A stretch of 64,000 nucleotides of DNA from Hemicordylus capensis (lineage: Eukaryota > Chordata > Lepidosauria > Squamata > Cordylidae): the NCBI RefSeq assembly GCF_027244095.1, contig NC_069657.1:307843674-307907673 (forward strand), given 5' to 3'. The position numbers were made by a program, and so were the translations under genes. Shown here in pieces: positions 31,401-44,300 of the stretch. The notes under the pieces are model-generated. The model searched no databases. It had not been told where the DNA came from and worked only from the letters and a program-made list of their open reading frames with translations. How positions within the stretch are numbered: the first letter of the stretch is position 1; each line of letters opens with the position of its first letter.

Positions 31401-34400
31401 CCTACAGGTTTCTGTTACCCTTTTGTACTCTTCATTGTTTAATATGCCCTTTCTTCCATTTCCTATATATCAGCTTTCCCCCCCATCTCGCTCAGAATGA
31501 GAGCAGTTCTGCAAGACCAATAATATTTTGCTGAATTAATCTACTAACAGCATTTGGAAGCACTGACATAGGGAGCAAAAGGCTAAGGTCAATCTTTTGT
31601 TATTGCCTTTAATTGTACACAGCAAAATTTCTGCCCTAGTCCATTTACAACCTCAGCCAATAATTCAATAAGGATCTTACTGAAGCTGCAGAGCAAAAAA
31701 TAAATAAATTATAATTGCAATGCAGTAATTGGGTGGTGGTGTTGATGAACAGCATACTCCATAGGAATTCAAGAGAAAGTGAGAGCCAAGTTGGGAATAG
31801 TCTGAATAAAGTTTAAAGTTCTGGAAGGAGAAGAAACTGAATGAAGCCCGAATGCAAGAATATCTATTTATTCTTTGCACACATTTTTTTTTTTCATCAA
31901 CTTGTACTTGGGCTTTCTGCATGCTTTCCTTCCAAAGTGCACCACATTCAGTTCATACCTCAACTGCCACAATAACACCTTCCTGCTTCCTTGAGCAGTA
32001 TCAAAAAGGGAAGCTTTAAATAATGTCAAACACAGCCAAGGCCTAGCTCACAATAAATTGTGGTGGGGCATGATGGAAGTCGTAGTTCAACACCTGTTGG
32101 AGAGCCAAAGTTGCCCACCCCTGGCCTAGGTTATTACTGTAACTCATATTACCGTTGAAAACTGTTGTCAAGTTTTTCCCATCTTGAACAGGATTCCTGA
32201 ACTTCACGTTTTTGTCTGTCCACCAAGCAATACCCTTTTTATTCAAATGAATACTTTGATATGTCCCATTATGCTCAAGACGGAACAATTCCAATGTATC
32301 TAGGAGGAAAAAAAATAGAAGTTAATCTCTTCCAAGGTCTCCTTTCCTCACTTGTAGCCAAACAAGTACATCAGCAACGTGTTTTGATATACGCTCACCC
32401 TATTCTGAAAGTTTTAAGTTGCTGGCAGGGTGGGGATGGGGGAGAGAAATGCTCTTTCAGAAGGAATACTGTGATCAAAGACATTCAAGGCATCAAAGCA
32501 CAGAATATTAAATAGTGTCAAAAAACCCAGTGGTGTGCCGATTTCAAGAACAATAAGAACACAAAAAGGACAAAATCTGTAGTAAACAGACTGGCAATCT
32601 AGAAGTCTTCCCTAATCACGCAGAGCTGGTGTGATGTGGCATCTGCCAGTGCCTGCTTCCGTTTATTGCAATTATAAAGTGTGAGGTTTTGAAATGTTAC
32701 AGTCAAATGGGCCAAAGAACTGAGGGGCACTATGCTTCAGTTGGAAAGGACTGAAACAAGGTGTGAAGGGCTGAATGTCCGATATACCCTCTGTTGGCAC
32801 TGTTGGGGGGGAAACTGGAGTTCTGTTCAGAGAAGTGCTTCAACATATGCCATTGATGGTAAGGAGCAGGGCAGTCTGTATTTAGAATAAATCTGTGAAT
32901 TTCATGGGCTTCTTCTTTTTTTTTTTTTTAAGCCTACAGAAATTTGAAGGAGAATGTTATACCATAATATATTCACAAATGTTCATACCGTTGAACATGC
33001 TGTTAGCAATAGCACCACAAGGAGCAATGGCAGCCCTACCAACTGTGCGATACGGTTCACATTCCTTACTGGGGTCCTAATTGGTAAAAAAAGGAAAAAG
33101 AACATTTTGATTTCACACAACCAAAGCTAGTCAGAATCTAAACATCAGATTGCCTATTTTCCTGATAAAGGTGTAACTGATATTGCATATCATCCATATT
33201 ACAAGAAATAATTCATCCATATTACAAGAAATAATTCTTGCAAGTTATTTATAAATAGCCAGCAACCCCATAATCATCAGTCAACAAATATCTGCAATTA
33301 ACTCCAGAAGTCTCAGCTCTGTGACTAAAGTTACAAAAGAGAAAGCTCACACACTCTACTAGGTTCCTCTCATATGCATACCAGGGAAAAGGCGGGAAAC
33401 AGAGTAGAGATTGGTAAGGCAGATTTCCAAACAAGGGATTTACCCACAAGCAGTAAGATATGTCCAGTAGGGATATGCACAGAACTGGGCGAGGGTGGCT
33501 CAAGGGTGTGTGTGTGTCACTTTAAGGGTGGGGGAGGGTACACTTACTCCGCCCCCCCCCACCAGCGCTCGGTGTCCATAAAAGCCTTTGGGGCGGAGTG
33601 TACCTCCCTGCCATCCCTTCCCCCTCTTCAGCCGGAAGTGGTCGGAAGTACCAGGCATGTGTGTGCACGTCGCTGCACGCGCACACAACGTGCACACGCA
33701 CGCCCAGTACTTCCGGCCACTTCCAGCCAGAGAGGGAAGGAGCAGCAGGGAGGTACACTGCCGTCCTGAAGGCTTTTACAGACACAGAGCGCTGGCGGGT
33801 GGAAAGTGGGGTGAGGGGTAAGTGCACTCTTCCCCACCCTTAAAGTGACACACACACACCCCAGCTTCGAACTTCGACCTCCCCCCGTGTTCAAACCTGT
33901 TCGGAGGCCCATAAAAGAGGCTGTAAAAGGGCTTCCAAACAAGTTCGTGCACATCCCTAATGTCCAGTGTTCCCTCTAACAGAGATTCCCAGACGTTGTT
34001 GACTACAACTCCCAGAATCCCCAGCTGCAATGGCTTTTGCTTGGGGATTATGGGAGTTGTAGTCAACAACATTTGGGAATCCTCGTTAAAAGGAACACTG
34101 CATATGTTTACTAGCGTATTAAATTCTGGATATGCTGAGCCACATTTTGCTGTTTGATAATCCGTAACCAATGTGACTGTTCTGGAGCAGAGTTGCACAA
34201 CTTCAGCCTACTTGCAGATGTTGGACTACAACTCCCAGTATCCCTGACTATTGGTCACTGTGGCTGTGGGTGCTGGGAGTCGTAGTCCAAAAACATCTGG
34301 AGGGCCAAAGTTGTGCAGCCCTGCTCTAGAGGATAAAGTATTTTCTTCTACTAAATAAAGCAAGAAACAAGATTTTCTAACTAGAAAGAAATCAGTCTTA

Positions 34401-37400
34401 CAGTCAAATTAGAGCTATGCTTTCTACAAGGGAGTCTCCCACTCTGAGAACATACAAAAACTCAATTGTTATTATGGACATTTATATACTGCTTTTCAAC
34501 AAAAACATTTAAAGTGGTTTATATAGCAAAAGGAAAAGGAAAATGGGAAGCCAAAGGGCTTTATACGCTAAATCACCAGGAAATGTAGGACCAACAAAAA
34601 GGAAGAACTTTTTCACTCAGCACATAATTATTCTATGGATTTGTTCACAACAGAATGCAGTTATGGCCACCAGTCTGGGTGGCTTTTAAAAGGGCTTAGA
34701 CAAATTCAAGGACATGTCTACCAATGACCACTTGTTTTGATGGCAATAGGCTACCTCAACATAAGAGGCAGGATGCCTCTGAATACCAGTTGCAGGACAG
34801 CAACAGCAGGAGAGCTGTCATGCCTTTATGTCCTGCTTATGGACTTCCCAGGGCCATCTGGTGGGCCATTGTGGGAAACAGGATGCTGGACTAGATAGAC
34901 CCTGGGCCTGATCCAGAGGGGCTGTTCTTAAAACTACACCAGTAACAACAGAGGGGGGATGCTATGTCTTATTGAATAGATACTGTTACTATTCCCCTGC
35001 CAGATATGAGAACTATCACTTATAAGGTGCAGCTTTGTCCACTGAGCAGAGGAGAGGGCAGAAAATGTATTGTTTGGTTTCATTCTGCATTGCAAAATTA
35101 AGTTACACAATTTATTTTAATATTGGCCACATTTTTATCCTTCCTTTCCTCAAAGGAGCTCAGGAATGAGTACAGAATTCTTCCCCCCGCCCCTCACCCC
35201 CGCTATATTCTGACAAAAATCCTATGAGGTAAATTTGGCTGAGTGAAAGTAGCAGGCCCAATGTTGTCCAGTGAGCTTTATAGCCAAGTGAAGAGTTGAA
35301 TGCATGTCTCCTCTGTCCTAGTCTAACACTAACCACTACATCATACCTTTCTGTTCCTGTTACTGCTCTTTTGATAATTCCTTAATCACACTTAAATCCT
35401 TGCTCTCCTTCTCTTTGAGGGGCAAGTAGAGCAGTAGTCTTATACCCAACTTTATCTCCCAAATTCCCATTGCTGTAGCAACCGACTACTAAGATTCAAG
35501 AGTAAGATCTGGTCACCATCTGATCAGAACTACCACCAACCAGTAATCTATGCAGATTGAAGAGACAACCTTGGCTTAGACTAGCAATGTCTCCCTGCTG
35601 TGCATCAGTGAACTGAATAGGTCTCTTCCTCTGCCATGAAAATCATGCTCTGCTATAGCAGCTATTTATACTCTGAGAAAACCAAACCAGTCAAAGTATC
35701 TTTTTAAAAGTTTTAACTGCTTTTATAAATCTTTCACCAGCTTGCAGGGGAGGAAAAGAGGAAAACACACAGACACACACAATCAACGCCTGGGACATTT
35801 TGTTAGGCTTGGAATGTTCCAATCCCCCCTCCCCAATCAAACGCCAAAGGAAATGACCAGTTACAGTAGCAGCCAACCTTAGTACACAGTGGCGAGAAGT
35901 ACTTGCAGGCATCCATAAGGAAAGGCTTACTAATAAGTCACTGGTAGGGCATATTTTAACAACAAAAAAGGCTAGTTTGCACTGCTAAATACCTAAGAAA
36001 GTACTTTTGAATTAGTAAACAGCCTATTCAAAACAATTAATAACTAGCAGGCAGATACTATTTCCCATAACAACCTAACGGGTTGTTTGTATTTGTTAAG
36101 GCTGGCAAGAAAGGTGGTTTAAAAAATTAACTTAAGCTGATACACAGCAAAGAGAAAGCTGAAACCAACTGAGCAGGAGAAGAGAAAAGCAAGAGTCATA
36201 ATATAGGGAAACTCATTAAGTATGACAATACGTAAAAGGCACTGGACAATAGTCATAACTAAGCATCACTGATATCAATGAGACCAGTTTGTCATAACTC
36301 ACTTAAGTCACATTCATTTCAATGGGACTTAATGAGGACTAACAGTCTGGATGTTGCCCACGATATACCTTAACATTTAAAAAGCTATTTTGGAGTTATG
36401 TAGCAAAAGCCAGAAATACATGGTGAATTCAAAATAATTTACTTACACGTAAAGCAGCTAAATTGCCATTTAGCTGGCTGTCATCTCGAGACTTCACATA
36501 GCGACGATGATTTTGATAAAAGTTGGACAGACCGTAATACATGAACACATTGCTCTGCAATACAGAAGTCAAGATGTTTCAGCAATACCCACAGTCAGTC
36601 ACTGATATACTGGGCAGCTTCAAGTGAAATAACAGCTCTATCCATGTATTACACCATATGTTGCCGGGCTGGGGAGTGGGTGGAGTAGAAAGGAGAGATC
36701 ATGCACACACTTCACAGTCCAGACTTTCACATGTTCAAGCATAGGAATATAGGAAGCTGCCATATATTGAGTCAGACCACTGGTCTATTTAGCTCAGAAT
36801 TATCTACAATTCTACAAAGACTGGCAGCAGCTTCTGCAAGGTTATAGGCAGGAGTCTCTCTCAGCCCTATCTGGAGATACCAGGAGGGAACTTGGAAACC
36901 TTCTGCATGGAAGCAAGCAGGTGCTCCTCCCAGAGGAGCCCCATTTCCTAAGGGGAATACTTTACAGTGGTCACATGTAGTCTCCTTTCAAATGCAAATC
37001 ATGGCAGACCCAGCTTAACAAAATGGTAGCAAGCATGAATTGTCCCCATGACCAGCTCTCCTCACCCAATCCAATAAAGGAGTTGGAACAGCAGGGACAA
37101 GGCTTTCAGAAGCCCTGTTCCTCCTGTATATCACTTGTGGGGTTAAACCCACAGTGGATTATCATCACACAGTGGATTGCCATCAATGCAAATTGGATGT
37201 GCATGCAGACATGCACCCTGATAGAAATTCATAGCCAAGTGTGAGCTACATGAAAAGGAATATAGTGCAGAGACACTGAATCTGTCTGCAGGACACACAT
37301 TTGGAAGTGCCTCTCCCATTTACTGTGGTCTTTCAAACCATAGGAGTGCATTACTCCAGTCACTTGTCAGAGTTACTGAACTTGGCAACAGACATTGTGG

Positions 37401-40400
37401 AGGGGGAGGATAAATGGGATTCTCTTTATAAGTAAAATACTTTGAGCAGAAACAGGACTCCCTAGACAAATAAATATTGCATTAAACAAGAATTCTGTAT
37501 ACTGTATAGTTTAGGTGCCATGGTCCAATTTCTAGGCGCCTGGGATTTGTCAAGCTCTGCAATACTCTTTGCAGTTCTTGAATCTGCTTGCTTCCCTTCC
37601 ATTAACTTCCACCTAGCTTGTAGAGTGCTCACCTGCATGCTGATCTCTGCTGCCAACATTTGCTGGCAGTATGTGGGAAGTAAACAGGAAGAGTCCTTTG
37701 TCCTTACCAGTTGGGGGGTGTACAGAGGTTGTTTATTTTAAGTAAAGCAAGATTTTCCTGCATGTCTGGAAAGCAGCTCCCTTCAGTTTTTAGGGACAGA
37801 TATCCCCCCACCCCCAGGCAATGTATCCACACACTGGACATCAACTTTACAAACCTGAGAGACTGATAATTACAAATTCGTACTGTTGCCAATGAGTGCA
37901 TACAGATATGTGGGTCCCCCAGTTCTGCTGGTTTCCCTTCTCTACTCACAAGCAACACCTTGCATGGTCTACTGGAGCTATTCTAAATAAATAAATTTTG
38001 AGTTGCTGCACTCAATGCAAGAGCCATTGCAACAATTCCAATCTACCTCCTGCCACAAACAGCAGTTAAGAGGATCAGACTGCCCAGTGCAACAACAAGC
38101 CTCTGCCAAATAAAGCTGCAGGCTCAGATGTTCCTCTTCTATTTACCTTGTAAAAAACAACAACACAGGCTTAAGAACTGTGGCCTCACAATCTTTTTAT
38201 GGTATTCATTATTTTCATTTACCAAAAACCCCACTGTCTGCCTATACTCTTTGCCAGGTATACAAATAAAGATGATCCATTTTATAAGAGCACAAATACA
38301 CTTAATTAAACTTCTTCAGAAGTTGTAAAATGAATATTTTCTAATTCATTAAAAATTGCTTGCTTGCATTCAATAAACAATATTAATAACTGACATGCAC
38401 ATTCCAGCTTCGTTGCCCAGCTAATCTACTACATGGAAAGTGTAATGCAGAATGGCAACAGACCACATAATATCAAATTGGCATATTTGGTTATGTCTTC
38501 CTCTTAGCAATTGCATCTGGGCAATTAGTTTTTATTTTTATTTTTTTTAAATTTTTAAAAAATGTACTTTTTATGTAGAGTTCCATTTGACCATACATAC
38601 TTGAACTTAATGACACCAGTTCATATTATGTCATTTCACTCAATGACTAAGGACTTCCTCAAAGTCTACATTGTGCATATGATGAAATCATGTGGAATAA
38701 ATCAAAGAATTAGAGTAGGAAGCAAATCAATGCTTAACCCCAAATTAAGCTAATTGAAAAGAACAGTTAGACAGTGCAACAGTGCTTTGCTGAGGAAGGA
38801 GGAGAAAGGCCAACATGAAGCAACTCCAATTAGGAACAATACATGAACACAGAAATACAACCATCTTCTTGCTGACTGACATGAACACACATACCCCATA
38901 CCTCAAAAGGCTGATCCAGTGTGAAATTAATGGTGCAAGGACAAGAAATGCTGTTCCAGGACTCATTTAGACATTTATGGCAGGGACTATCTTTTTCTAT
39001 TCCTGTATAATCAATCTGCAGAAGAAAAGGACCAATAAAAATAAGAGGTGGGGAGAGAAAGAGTGAGATGAGTACAACATAGGATCAAACATCACCACAC
39101 ATATACAGCTGAATCACTACCCAACTCAAGATGGTAACCTTGGTAATCAGTACATAATTAATCAAGTACAGATCATGGTTGATTGATAGGTAGGTAGAGT
39201 ATAAATTGTATGGTGCCATGGTATCTAGGCCACATTGCACCTGATGACACTTCAAGAAGCCATCTCCAAATTTCTAAGCCATTTTTCTCTTAGGATGAGC
39301 TTTATTTATCCTAGAAATAAAGCTAGGCTCATATGGTGCTGATCAGGTGGCGGGGTTCAGAGCAATATTTGGCAAGCAATGCAACATACAAAGACAAAGA
39401 CTCAAGAAACAACACACACTGATTAGGATGCCTGGGGAAAGGTACAGAAGCTGAACGTTTTTCTTTCCTCCAACCCTACATGAAAAATGAGATTAGATTA
39501 TTTGCTATTTTAACTAGCAGAAATGAGTCTTCAAACATTTGGTTAATCCCTATTGTAATTTGACCGGATTTGTGTTGAAGACCTTGTTTTACTGACAAGA
39601 ACTCTGTCAATCTGAAATTAAGATAAAGAGATAAGTAAAACTTAAAAATAATCCAGACTTGTTAATCAATTGCAATAGGGCTGATTGTTTAAAGAAACAA
39701 AGACACTAGGTAAAATCACTCAATTTGGCAAGATGTTTGCTTATACCATCTGTCTAGGAAATTTGTAATTAACAAAATGATTAGCATGTTGCCTATTGCA
39801 AATACTTCTTTACAAAAGTAGTATTAAGTTACAGACCACAAATCAAACTTCTGCCATATATTTAACAAAGTATGTTGAGACGTTCCAAATTTATTTACTA
39901 ATATATACATTACTAGACAGTAACCCCCAATTAATTTTTAATTGGTCTTAAAACCATTACAAATTGTTGTAAGAAACATTGTGGGCACTTGGTAGCATAA
40001 TCTTGGTGCAGCCTACTGCCTCTGGTTTGAATCCTCAAAACAGTGGCTTTTATTTTTATGAAGCAAAACTCTCAGCCTTCATGATACCAGAGATACAGCT
40101 GAACAGCATGGCAAAAAATACCAGATCCAGTTCTTAATGGAAAACATATTAGTCCACTCAATGAGAATGCTTATCCCAAGCTGGTGTTTTCAAGCAAGTT
40201 ACAGTACTCTAAAGCAGCAACTATAATCGCACACACAGAGTCAAATAATGACAGATTCTTCACGGCTTTATCATTTCTGTAGAATGAAAATTCCACTTTT
40301 GCTTCACTGTATGGCTTTGGAGGTTAAAGGATACTATTGGAAAATACACACTTGGGCCAACATGCATTACCAAAAGTGACAGGGGAACACAACTTTGGAG

Positions 40401-41332
40401 GGCAACGGGATTTTGAGGTAGATGCCATTTAGATACATTTTAATTTGACCCTAATATTTTTAGGACAGTTTGGGTTAAAATCCCAAACTGTTAGAATTAT
40501 CGGGGGTTCCAGAGAGCTTGCACTAGAGGAATATGTGCTAGTATAGAACAACATGGTGCACTAGGAGATTGTTGCATGACACATCACACTCCTTTTTGCA
40601 CCAGGTATGCGTCTTTGAGCTCCTATTTGTCCCTGAGGAGCTTCCTTTTCCACTACTGGCAGCACAACATTGTGGAAGATTACAACCAGAGAGTGTCCTT
40701 CCACAAGCACCACTGTGGATGCTACCCTATGTTTTCAGTAATACAGACTCAACCCTTGTGACTTTGCTTGAATGCTAATGTTAAGCAAGAAAAAAACTGG
40801 ATCCATGTCATATGACAGTCTGCTACATTCTTGCCTCCAAAATATCTGGAGCAAGAACATCTCTTTTTAGTAACAGTACTTGAGCTAACGTTTCAGCATT
40901 GACAGATTGAGAGATGTGCTTTGTGTCCTTAAACCTGGAAACAAAAGTGCTTATTTTTAGAAAGTGATTAACAGTACACAGAGCATCAGGAGGACATGAT
41001 GTACATCTCAATCTTGTCTTTCGATCTTTAAGGCCATGCAACATTTTTAATTACAAACAAATGCCTCTTTCAGAGACCAACATCAAAGTTTTGTTCAATA
41101 TTATTTTACTTCTGTCACCAATCCATACTCTTATCGTAAGTCTAATAGTAGCTTTTATATATATATATATATGGAAGCTTTAGCCCTTAATAAGAGTATA
41201 TTTGTAGAATAAAAATTGAATAAAACTCTGGGAGAGCAATACATAGCCATGTAAACTATTATTAGTGAGCTGCCATGAAGCAGTCTCTCTAAACCATGAC
41301 AATGTTTCTATTTTAAATAAATGTTTACAACA

Positions 41333-41364
<32 letters not shown>

Positions 41365-44300
41365 CGGTGTGTGTGTGTAACTAAAAATGAAGAAAATTCC
41401 ACAAATGTTGAAGCTATGGAAAAACACTGGCTAACATCCAGATCAGCATTGCACTGGTGCAAAAGAGGTTGACACCCAGATGAAAGCTGTGTCATTATGT
41501 GATCTGGGGTGGGGTGGGGGGTGGTGTTTCACCAATCTCCCTTTTCCCCTGAAGCCAACTGTGACTCACAAAAGTGTCCCTAAAGGTCAGTACTGCTCCA
41601 TGAACTAGCCCCAAAACACAGGATTCTGCACATAATCTCTACTGCAAATTATAGGAAGGGGACATAGCTCAGTGGTAGAGCATCTCCAGGTTCAGGTTTA
41701 GTCCTGCCATCTCCAAGTAGGCTGGGAAAGACTCCTGCCTGACACGTTGGAAAGCTGCTGCCAGTCAGTGTAGACTAAGCCTGCTCAACTAACGCCCCCC
41801 CCAGCTGTTTTTGGACTACAGCTCCCATAATTTATCATATTTTTATACCATCTGATATCTATATCTTTAGGCGGTAGAGATAATCCCCTGCCATAGTGAC
41901 CAATAATCAGGGATGATGGGAGTTGTAGGCCAAAATCTACCTGCAAAATGGCCGAAGTTGAGCAGCCCTGGAATAGACAATACTAAGCTAGATGGACCAA
42001 CTGTTTGACTCAGTATAAGGCAGCTTCCTATGTTCCTATTGCTGGCAAGCTCAACATAAATACAAGCGAACTCACTTTTAAAGCATTCAACCCACCAAGA
42101 CTGTTCACACACGCCACCTTGCCAGGCTAGGGCAGCCCAGCATGGGCTAGGCTGCGCATGTAAAGTGCCAGGATCAATCCCAGCGTTGCCCCAGCACCAA
42201 GCCAGAATTTTTAACCCAGCATTTAGCAGAGGTTAAGCAAACAATAGGTTTGCTTAACCTCGGCAGGTGCTCACTGCTGGGTTAAACGGCCCTCCCACTG
42301 GCCCATCGCCATTTCCAGCAGCAAGCCGAAGGAGGAAGCCGGAGCAAGGGGCACCCTGGAATGTGGGGGGAGTCTTCCCACTTCCAGCTCCCGCCGTCAC
42401 CATGCCACGGTTTGTGTGGGCGTGGGGCGGAGTGGAGGGTGGCTGCTGCTCATCTTCCAGGGAAGGCAAGCAAGCTCCTGCCTCTCCTGCAGCCGCTGGA
42501 GGTCATGTGAAAGACCTCACCACGGGTAAGAGTGCCTACTGCCCATACAGCTAAGCACTTTTCACATAGCTGCCTCTGCTCCTGAACAACCCTAACCTTT
42601 ACTCCCAGGGCTTGTGGTTAATTATGGTGAAGAATTGTTTCCTTTAATTGACCTGAAAGTATCTTTGCTATCTTATGCCACAGTTTCATGGACCACAGAA
42701 GAGGTACCTCCACTCTCTTCTGTACATCTGTATAGCAATATGTGTCAGACTGGGTTGTAAGAGTCTTGCTTATTTCAAGTCACCTTCACAGTTCTAAAGG
42801 CAGAAGCCTTGCTGCCTGTTTGCAACAAGACCACTTCCCCTAGGCTTCACATCTGCTCATGGCTCACTATGGGCAGGAGACACTGAGAATGATCTGAAAC
42901 AAACACAGTAGCCACTGCAAGACAGGAAGTGAGTCACAGGACAGAGTGGATTTTTCACCCCAGAAGTTAATTTCTTAGCATGTTGAATGCCCACACCATT
43001 GAGCATGTTTAGAAATTAACCTGTGAGAAAAATGAACCAATGACCATCAGGATATCAGAAGACTAAAAAATATTACTGGGTGTAGCCAGGAAAACATGCC
43101 CATATGTCAATTCCATGCTCACATATCTGGGCTGCAATTATTTCAATGTGGGCAAGTCATATTAGGTTCTTGTTTAGGGGTTTCCCTACCTCAATAATGT
43201 ACCCACAGCCAGAAGTGAGCAAGAGAATAAGAATTGCCTTATAATCTCTTTAAGTCATCAAACAAAGCACTCTCAAAACTATATATTGTTACAACAATCA
43301 GCTTCCTGCATTGCTCGTTGCTCTGCCCTCGTACAGTGAACTTCCAAATATTTTCTTCAGAAATAGCTTTCCTCAAGGCAAAAAAATTACTGCAGCCAAT
43401 GCAGTGTGCTGTCAAGTTGATTTAGACTCCTGGCACCCACAGAGCCCTGTGGTTTTCTTTGGCAGAATACAGGAGGGGTTTACCATTGCCTCTTCCTGCG
43501 CAGTATGAGATGATGCCTTTCAGCATCTTCCTATATCACTTCTGCCCAATACAGTGCCAGCGGGGAATCGAACTGGCAAACTTCTGTTTGTTAGTCAAGC
43601 ATTTCCCTGCTGTGCCACTTAAGGTGACATTAATGCACCCATATTCATCTCCAAAAGGATTGGATGCAAGACTAGCACAGAAAGATCTTGCAAGTCTCCT
43701 GCATCTGGTCTAGAAGAGCCATATGTCAGAATTTAGTTAGATCCCTTGACCCACATAAATACCATGTGTTATTTCAAGGCTTTCCCCACTCCCTTCGCTG
43801 CTCAGACCTAAGATGCCAGTAGGACAAGATGTGGTTTCCGGGTTTTATGGGAAAGAATTAACTGGATTTTCCAGATAATTTTCCCATACAAACTTTCCCC
43901 CTATTTGCATAAAATCTGAGTCAACATTTTCTTTTTTAAAAAATCACTATGCAAGTTTTCCTAGTGCTCTAAATAAGCTGTGATCTTATTTGGCATGTTA
44001 TTTTATTTGTTTATACAGTAAGAAAAAAACCCTCTACCATATTAATTTCCCACACTGAGACTGTTCTCATGTGCAGCCTAACACGGGCCAGGGATGCCTA
44101 GCCTAGGTTAGGCTGCGTGTAAAAACCACCAGGATCGACCCTGATCCTGGCAGTGCCTTGGCGACAAACCTGCCAAATAAGTCAACCTGTTAGCAGAAGT
44201 CAACACTCGTGCCCTTAACTGCCGTCTGTCTGCTCATTTGTCGGCTCCAGCTACTTGCAGTTGGGGCTGAATAACTGCATGGCTCCCAGCCAGCACCAGG

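Larger units (their letters stand above)
41657..42036 (+). mobile_element. tRNA-derived SINE (ACASINE2-like) interrupted by a MITE
   Basis: The head GGGGACATAGCTCAGTGGTA is tRNA-like (A box). It is followed by CATCTCCAAGTAGG, GACTCCTGCCTGACAC and CTGCTGCCAGTCAGTGTAG. The end GACTCAGTATAAGGCAGCTT resumes after the MITE at 41779-41970. Not a functional tRNA gene. Confidence 0.75.

Noticed and set aside
33374-33954. Overlapping ORFs on both strands
   Set aside because: They come from the palindromic hAT-like MITE; no protein homology is seen.
40823-41044. 73-residue minus-strand ORF as a missing TMEM30A exon
   Set aside because: It has no match to TMEM30A, which is complete in seven exons; identity is left open.
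41657-41730. tRNA gene
   Set aside because: The tRNA-like head belongs to a dispersed SINE family, is degenerate and continues into the SINE body.
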